In this document: in pieces, positions 4,859-8,524 of the stretch | Layout: every line of letters starts with the position of its first letter | Position numbering within the stretch: the first letter of the stretch is position 1 | Source: an uncultured Acholeplasmataceae bacterium | GTDB lineage: Bacteria; Bacillota_I; Bacilli_A; RF39; UBA660 | DNA length: 8,524 bases | Direction of reading: 5' to 3' | Assembly (NCBI GenBank): GCA_905203475.1 | Contig: CAJKWD010000039.1 | Coordinates: 1 to 8,524, forward strand | Notes under the pieces: model-generated | The model's database searches: none | The model's input: only the letters and a program-made list of their open reading frames with translations | What the model was told of the DNA's origin: nothing | Program-made: the position numbers and the translations under genes

Positions 4859-4875
4859 AACATAGAGGTGAAGAT

Positions 4876-5316
4876 ATGGAAAAGAATAAATACAAAGATA
4901 TTGTAACAAAGTATACACCAAAAGAAGATCGTACGAGTCATGGTTTAAAAGCGTTTTTAATTGGTGGTCTCATGGGAGTTCTAGGACAATTTCTATTAGA
5001 CTTATATGCTTATTTATTTCACATTCCAACAACAGAAGCTTCTCCATTTATGATTATTACTTTAATCTTTCTAGCAACCTTATTTACAGCAATTGGCTTT
5101 TTTGATAAATGGGTTGCTTGGGCTCAGGCAGGACTGATTATACCAATTACAGGATTTGCTCATTCAATGATGAGTGCAGCATTAGAATATCGTAAAGAAG
5201 GATTAGTAACTGGGGTTGGAGCTAATATGTTTAAATTAGCAGGAACAGTTATTATATTTGGCGTAGTGAGTGCTTATGTGTTTGGTTTTATTCGTTTGAT
5301 ATTATTTGGAGGGTAA
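4876..5316 (+). CDS. spoVAC: Stage V sporulation protein AC
   Basis: A 146-residue integral membrane protein of the SpoVA complex, which moves dipicolinic acid (Ca-DPA) into the developing spore and releases it at germination; B. subtilis SpoVAC behaves as a mechanosensitive channel. It sits in the spore inner membrane. Hydrophobic segments lie near residues 24-46, 57-78, 84-102 and 121-143. Diagnostic stretches are AFLIGGLMGVLGQ, the central PITGFAHSMMSAALEYRKEGL (90-110) and NMFKLAGTVIIFGVVSAY (117-134). The ATG at 4876 is preferred to an in-frame TTG at 4828 because AGGTG (4866-4870) is five bases upstream and the TTG lies in the terminator T run. It is first in a three-gene operon; SpoVAA and SpoVAB, which precede it in B. 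subtilis, are absent, as in clostridial spoVA operons. Confidence 0.97.
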   Translation: MEKNKYKDIVTKYTPKEDRTSHGLKAFLIGGLMGVLGQFLLDLYAYLFHIPTTEASPFMIITLIFLATLFTAIGFFDKWVAWAQAGLIIPITGFAHSMMSAALEYRKEGLVTGVGANMFKLAGTVIIFGVVSAYVFGFIRLILFGG

Positions 5317-5319
5317 GAT

Positions 5320-6312
5320 ATGGAAACATTTACATATAAAAATGTCTATTTAAATGAGGTAAGTACCATTGCTGGTCCCTATGAGAAAAAAGGACCCCTT
5401 GGTAGTTATTTTGATAAAACATATGATGAATTTTATTTTCATAAAAAGACATGGGAACAAGCAGAATCTAAATTAATTGAAGAGAGTATTGATATGGTCC
5501 TTCGTAAATTAGATAAAACAAGATTTGATATTGATGTTCATATCAGTGGAGATCTATTAAATCAAATTGTTGCTTCTAACTATGCAGCAAGTAGATTAAA
5601 AATTCCTTTTTTAGGTATTTATAGTGCTTGTGCAACAAGTATGGAAGGAATGATTATTGGAGCCAATATGGTAGAAGCAAAGTTAGTAAAGAATTGTTTA
5701 GTAACAACATCTTCCCATAATAATGCTGCTGAGAAACAATTCCGTTATCCTGTAGAATATGGGGCAGTGAAAAAAAAGACAACAACCTTTACTGTTACAG
5801 GTGGTACTTGTGCTTATTTATCAAGAGAAAAATCTATGATTAAAATAGATAGTGCAACAATTGGAACAGTAGAAGATATGGGAGAGAAAGATGTTATGAA
5901 TATGGGAGCAGTGATGACTCCAGCAGCAGCTAGTACCATTTATAAACATTTAAAAAATACCAAGCGAGATATCAGTTACTATGATTTAATATTAACTGGA
6001 GATTTAGGAGTATATGGAGAAAAGATGTTAAAAGAATTTATGGAAGTAGAGTATCGTTTGAAATTAAAAAATTATAAAGATGCTGGTACGATGATTTATG
6101 ATTTAGAGAATCAACCAGTATTTGCTGGTGGAAGTGGTCCGGCTTGTGCACCATTGGTTGCTTTTTCATATGTCTTAGAACAAATGAAGAAGAAAGAATT
6201 AAAACATGTATTAGTTGTAGCAACTGGAGCATTGTTTTCTCCAACGATGACCAATCAGAAATTATCCATTCCTAGTATTGCTCATGCCATTAGTTTGGAG
6301 GTAGTAAAATGA
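5320..6312 (+). CDS. spoVAD: Stage V sporulation protein AD (DPA-binding SpoVA component)
   Basis: A 330-residue protein with the thiolase/ketoacyl-synthase-like fold of SpoVAD, which binds dipicolinic acid on the outer face of the spore inner membrane and works with SpoVAC and SpoVAE. Landmarks are GPYEKKGPLGSYFDKTYDE (19-37), ISGDLLNQ (75-82), YSACATSMEG (101-110, Cys104 at the thiolase-like nucleophile position), TSSHNNAAEKQFRYPVEYG (130-148), MTPAAASTI (199-207), ILTGDLG (224-230), the glycine loop FAGGSGPAC (268-276) and VVATGALFSPT (299-309). Length matches the family (B. subtilis about 338). GGAGGG (5308-5313), which overlaps the end of spoVAC, is six bases before the ATG, and the next gene overlaps by four bases, so translation is tightly coupled. 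No broken motif is seen. Confidence 0.98.
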   Translation: METFTYKNVYLNEVSTIAGPYEKKGPLGSYFDKTYDEFYFHKKTWEQAESKLIEESIDMVLRKLDKTRFDIDVHISGDLLNQIVASNYAASRLKIPFLGIYSACATSMEGMIIGANMVEAKLVKNCLVTTSSHNNAAEKQFRYPVEYGAVKKKTTTFTVTGGTCAYLSREKSMIKIDSATIGTVEDMGEKDVMNMGAVMTPAAASTIYKHLKNTKRDISYYDLILTGDLGVYGEKMLKEFMEVEYRLKLKNYKDAGTMIYDLENQPVFAGGSGPACAPLVAFSYVLEQMKKKELKHVLVVATGALFSPTMTNQKLSIPSIAHAISLEVVK

Positions 6313-6662
6313 TGTTATACGTGAATTCATTCTTATTTGCAGGGCTTGTTTGTTTACTTGCTCAAATGATATTAGATAATACCAAACTAACACCAGGACA
6401 TGTTACGACGATCTTTGTCGTTGTTGGAGCATTCTTAGATACGTTCTGTATTTATGATAAAATTATTCTATTTGTCGGAGGAGGAGCTTTAGTACCAATT
6501 ACATCCTTTGGACATTTATTAATTCATGGAGCACTTGCTAGAGCTGCAGACTTTGGTATCATTGGATTACTCATGGGAATGTTCGATCTTACTTCATCAG
6601 GAATTATTGCTGCCATCGTATTTTCGTTTTTCTTCTCTCTTATTTTTAAACCAAAAGATTAA
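6309..6662 (+). CDS. spoVAE: Stage V sporulation protein AE (SpoVAEB type)
   Basis: A 117-residue membrane protein matching the SpoVAEB form, the same length as the B. subtilis protein. Clear blocks are DNTKLTPGHVTTIFVVVGA (23-41), YDKIILFVGGGALVPITSFG (49-68), LIHGA (71-75), GLLMGMFDLTSSGI (86-99) and the C-terminal LIFKPK. Four or more hydrophobic segments span almost the whole chain. It resembles SpoVAC in its P-I-T-x-F-G/A core, and the two are thought to form the membrane part of the DPA channel with SpoVAD. The start overlaps the spoVAD stop (ATGA at 6309-6312); GGAGG (6297-6301) is seven bases from this ATG, and a second ATG at 6312 is possible but less well spaced. The operon ends here; no spoVAEA or spoVAF follows. 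Confidence 0.96.
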   Translation: MMLYVNSFLFAGLVCLLAQMILDNTKLTPGHVTTIFVVVGAFLDTFCIYDKIILFVGGGALVPITSFGHLLIHGALARAADFGIIGLLMGMFDLTSSGIIAAIVFSFFFSLIFKPKD

Positions 6663-6690
6663 TACCAGTCTTCGGACTGGTATTTTTTTT
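6661..6690 (+). terminator. Terminator of the spoVA operon (UUCG tetraloop)
   Basis: A perfect 10-bp stem (6661-6670 with 6675-6684) is capped by a C-TTCG-G tetraloop, an exceptionally stable RNA loop, and followed by eight Ts (6683-6690). It marks the end of the sporulation block. Confidence 0.95.
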
Positions 6691-6733
6691 GTAATATATG
6701 ATACTATATTGTTAGAAAAAGAGGAGATATGTT

Positions 6734-7354
6734 ATGGTTTCTATTCAAACAATTCAAAATCAAGATCAATTAAAAGCGTTATTTCAATTTTTCGCCAGAA
6801 CTTTTTACGAAGATGCGAACAACCATCAAGAACATTATTTTACAATGGGGGATCGTTATGAAGAAATGAGAAAACAATTTTGTATGGACCCTGATTTATT
6901 AATGTATATGGAAGAAGATGGAAAGATCATTGCTGGACTTACTGGAAAAGGAATGGATTTAGAATATCAAAAAATTACCTTGAGTGTTTTAGCAGTAGAT
7001 TCAAATTATAGGAGAAAAGGATATGCGAAAGATTTAATCAATGAATTTGAAAAGAGATGTATCAAAAAAGGAATTAAACATCTTGATTTAGGGGCTCGTT
7101 TTCGCGCTTGTCCAATTTATTTGTCACTTGGTTATCAACCATCTTTGATGGTACAAGTATTTGATTTTGTTTCAGTAGATGATGTTAGAAAAGACAATCA
7201 ATTTCATTTAAAGGAAAAAAGTTCATGGGAATCAGATGTATATGGCTTTATAATTTTTGAAGTTGATGAAGTAAAGGAATCATATATTCAATGGTTTGAA
7301 CAACATGTGAAAACAGCTCATGCACAGTATATTTTTGAGAAAGATTTATTTTAG
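6734..7354 (+). CDS. GNAT-family N-acetyltransferase
   Basis: A 206-residue predicted acetyltransferase that would transfer the acetyl group of acetyl-CoA to an amine on an unidentified substrate. The acetyl-CoA binding motif A is at about 82-107 (TLSVLAVDSNYRRKGYAKDLI, with the pyrophosphate loop RRKGYA at 93-98). The motif B helix-strand with CPIYLSLGY (126-134) follows. The C-terminal third (about 140-206) is longer than a minimal GNAT (about 150 residues) and not recognised. The ATG is set by AGGAG (6722-6726), seven bases away. A weak -10 (TATATT, 6705-6710) lies upstream with no clear -35. It opens a co-directional run with two Nudix genes; the next gene starts 13 bases later, so an operon is likely. 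Substrate could be a small molecule, antibiotic or protein; nothing here decides. Confidence 0.92.
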   Translation: MVSIQTIQNQDQLKALFQFFARTFYEDANNHQEHYFTMGDRYEEMRKQFCMDPDLLMYMEEDGKIIAGLTGKGMDLEYQKITLSVLAVDSNYRRKGYAKDLINEFEKRCIKKGIKHLDLGARFRACPIYLSLGYQPSLMVQVFDFVSVDDVRKDNQFHLKEKSSWESDVYGFIIFEVDEVKESYIQWFEQHVKTAHAQYIFEKDLF

Positions 7355-7367
7355 GTGAGGTGATAAA

Positions 7368-7775
7368 ATGAAAAAGATGAATGTCATTGTAATTTTTAAT
7401 TCAAGCATGACTCAAACAGTAATGTGCAAACGAACAAAAGATCCGTATAAAGGAATGTATAATTTAGTAGGTGGAAAGATTGAAAAAGAAAATGATGGAT
7501 TGAACGAGGCTTATCGAGAACTTTATGAAGAAACAAATATTTCAAAAGATGATGTAACATTAACACATTTTATGAATATTACTTATGTAAAATGGGAAAA
7601 AGAATTAGAAGTATACTATGGAAAATTAAACAAAGATGTGGAATTAGTAGAAGAGGTAAATCAATTAGAGTGGGTTTCTATTGATGAAAATTTCTTTGAT
7701 ATGAAGAAATATGCAAGAGAAGGAAATATTGGACATATTATGGAAGAGATAAAAATTGATATGAACGCATTTTAA
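7368..7775 (+). CDS. Nudix hydrolase with a variant Nudix box
   Basis: A 135-residue MutT-like Nudix protein, expected to hydrolyse a nucleoside diphosphate linked to another group. The box runs from G36 through R50-E51-L52, E54-E55 and I58, keeping the R-E-x-x-E-E core that binds magnesium. The usual glutamate eight residues before the arginine is Asn42, with a glutamate one position earlier (Glu41), and the late glycine is Asn57. The N-terminal VIVIFNSSMTQTVMCKR and the P-Y-K-G-M-Y-N-L-V-G-G strand are typical of MutT/8-oxo-dGTP-type proteins, but substrate cannot be deduced. GAGGTG lies six bases before the ATG. It is 13 bases after the GNAT gene and 35 before a small unknown gene. Confidence 0.92.
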   Translation: MKKMNVIVIFNSSMTQTVMCKRTKDPYKGMYNLVGGKIEKENDGLNEAYRELYEETNISKDDVTLTHFMNITYVKWEKELEVYYGKLNKDVELVEEVNQLEWVSIDENFFDMKKYAREGNIGHIMEEIKIDMNAF

Positions 7776-7810
7776 TCATTTATATAATTGCGTGAGTAAG
7801 AGGTGTAGAT

Positions 7811-8167
7811 ATGGAAGAACATGATGTTTTACAACTAGCAACTCAAATTGAAATTGCATTTCACAATTTAATTGATACACTTGTTGCAATGACCAAACAT
7901 GATTGTTATGTCCCAGATGGAGAAGTATTGAACAATTTATTAAAAGTAGTGTTAAAATGGCATAAAAACTTTCAAGTACAACGTAAGTTATCATTTATAT
8001 CGCGTGAAGAATTATTAGAGGTTTATAATCAGTTTGAGGATTTAAAGGAAAAGTATTTGTATGATTCATCACTTGGAGATGAAGCAGAACTATCTGATAA
8101 AGCAGTTATATGGATGTGGGAGCTCATGTTATTAAGAAAGAAACAAATAGAAAGGGATGGAATATAG
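7811..8167 (+). CDS. Small helical protein of unknown function
   Basis: I do not recognise this 118-residue protein. It is acidic overall, predicted mostly alpha-helical, with no signal peptide, membrane segment or metal-binding cluster. The N-terminal half has a long amphipathic stretch (LQLATQIEIAFHNLIDTLVA, about 7-26) and a VLKWHKNFQVQRKL segment (47-60). The C-terminal half is charged, with WMWELMLLRKKQIERD at the end. The reading frame is credible because a good Shine-Dalgarno (GAGGTG, 7801-7806) precedes the ATG by four or five bases, codon use resembles the neighbours, and the gene fits between two Nudix genes with three bases before the next start. Position suggests cotranscription with them; no role can be assigned. 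Confidence 0.8.
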   Translation: MEEHDVLQLATQIEIAFHNLIDTLVAMTKHDCYVPDGEVLNNLLKVVLKWHKNFQVQRKLSFISREELLEVYNQFEDLKEKYLYDSSLGDEAELSDKAVIWMWELMLLRKKQIERDGI

Positions 8168-8170
8168 AAT

Positions 8171-8524
8171 ATGAAACAAGAAAAATCATGTGGTGCAATT
8201 GTAGAATTAGATGGAAAAATATTAATTATTCAACAAAAAAAATCAGGAAGTTTCGGTTTTTCTAAAGGGCATATGTTGCCAGGTGAATCTGAAACTGAAA
8301 CTGCAATTAGAGAAGTAAAAGAAGAAACAAATATTGATATTGAAGTTTTCAAAGATAAAAGATATTCACTGTCATATATACAAAATGGAAATATTAATAA
8401 AGAAGTAGTTTATTTTTTAGCGGTTCCAAAAAGAGATTTTAAATTGAGTAAACAAGAAGCTGAAATTTCAAATATTTTTTGGATTGATAAAGAAAAAGTT
8501 AGTGATACTTTAACTTATGAAAAT
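8171..8524 (+). CDS. Nudix hydrolase, bis(5'-nucleosyl)-tetraphosphatase-like (partial at 3' end)
   Basis: The first 118 residues of a Nudix protein that runs off the window in frame. The opening KSCGAIVELDGKILIIQQK, the GFSKGHMLPGE block (29-39) and KEVVYFLAVPK (77-87) resemble asymmetrical diadenosine tetraphosphate (Ap4A) hydrolases, whose usual motif is GFPKGH-x-E-x-GE. Here Pro is Ser and the first Glu is Leu. The Nudix box is complete: G33, E39, R47-E48-V49, E51-E52 and I55, with Asn54 replacing the usual glycine. Such enzymes clear Ap4A and related dinucleotides that build up in stress. The gene begins three bases after the preceding stop; its ribosome binding site is weak (AAAGGG is 14 bases away), so translation may be coupled. 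It is not a recent copy of the first Nudix gene: the two share only family motifs. Confidence 0.93.
   Translation, partial: MKQEKSCGAIVELDGKILIIQQKKSGSFGFSKGHMLPGESETETAIREVKEETNIDIEVFKDKRYSLSYIQNGNINKEVVYFLAVPKRDFKLSKQEAEISNIFWIDKEKVSDTLTYEN

Noticed and set aside
4828..4875. Longer SpoVAC starting at TTG 4828
   Set aside because: The extension lies in the terminator T run and the sigma-G promoter; a good ribosome binding site precedes ATG 4876, and the shorter protein matches the family length.
6526..6861. 111-codon open frame crossing the spoVAE end, terminator and GNAT start
   Set aside because: It reads through a strong terminator and overlaps two well-supported genes in another frame, with no domain signal.
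7368..8524. The two Nudix genes as a tandem duplication
   Set aside because: They share only the Nudix box; flanking sequence, length of loops and likely subfamily differ, so recent duplication is not supported.
1..8524. CRISPR array, tRNA, rRNA, insertion sequence or prophage signals
   Set aside because: No regularly spaced repeats, cloverleaf, transposase or integrase was seen, and codon use looks uniform across the window.

Overview
The window is AT-rich (roughly 30% GC by eye) and comes from a spore-forming member of the Bacillota. Evidence is the strong AGGAGG-type ribosome binding sites, the T-tract hairpin terminators, a SAM-I riboswitch ahead of metK, and a sporulation cluster with clear SpoIIAA-like, sigma-F-like, SpoVAC, SpoVAD and SpoVAE proteins. 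The compact genes and short MetK and sigma factor would suit an Erysipelotrichia-like or related gut Bacilli lineage, but that is a guess; no rRNA or other phylogenetic marker was available.

Layout. (1) Bases 1-87: the last codons of an upstream gene, possibly a surface protein, ending in a perfect 17-bp terminator hairpin. (2) 96-1892: a promoter with tandem repeats, a PadR-family repressor and a membrane protein with an N-terminal HAAS (DUF1700-type) domain, forming a two-gene signalling operon. (3) 1891-2343, minus strand: a small cytoplasmic protein resembling the DUF7666 family, convergent on the HAAS operon across a shared terminator. (4) 2385-3695: metK with promoter, SAM-I aptamer, antiterminator/terminator switch, and a 3' terminator whose upstream arm lies inside the metK coding sequence. 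(5) 3731-6690: the sporulation block, with a Spo0A box, a SpoIIAA-like STAS protein, a sigma-F-like factor, a terminator, a sigma-G-like promoter, then spoVAC-spoVAD-spoVAE and a UUCG-loop terminator. (6) 6734-8524: a co-directional run of a GNAT acetyltransferase, a Nudix hydrolase, an unrecognised helical protein and a second, Ap4A-hydrolase-like Nudix protein cut by the window end.

The most notable signal is in block 5. In Bacillus subtilis the forespore factor sigma-F is held by the anti-sigma kinase SpoIIAB, which phosphorylates SpoIIAA on one serine (Ser58); the order is spoIIAA-spoIIAB-sigF. Here spoIIAB is absent: only 14 bases separate the STAS gene from the proposed sigma gene start. 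In an ungapped alignment from memory, the STAS residue matching Ser58 is aspartate. Loss of the kinase gene from the locus and loss of the phosphosite are mutually consistent. They suggest that sigma-F is controlled by a rewired or different mechanism in this lineage, unless SpoIIAB is encoded elsewhere. The sigma factor also appears to start at a non-standard CTG codon and to lack about 35 N-terminal residues relative to the B. subtilis protein. The downstream regulatory logic looks conserved: an exact Spo0A box precedes the STAS gene, and a match to the sigma-G consensus precedes spoVAC.
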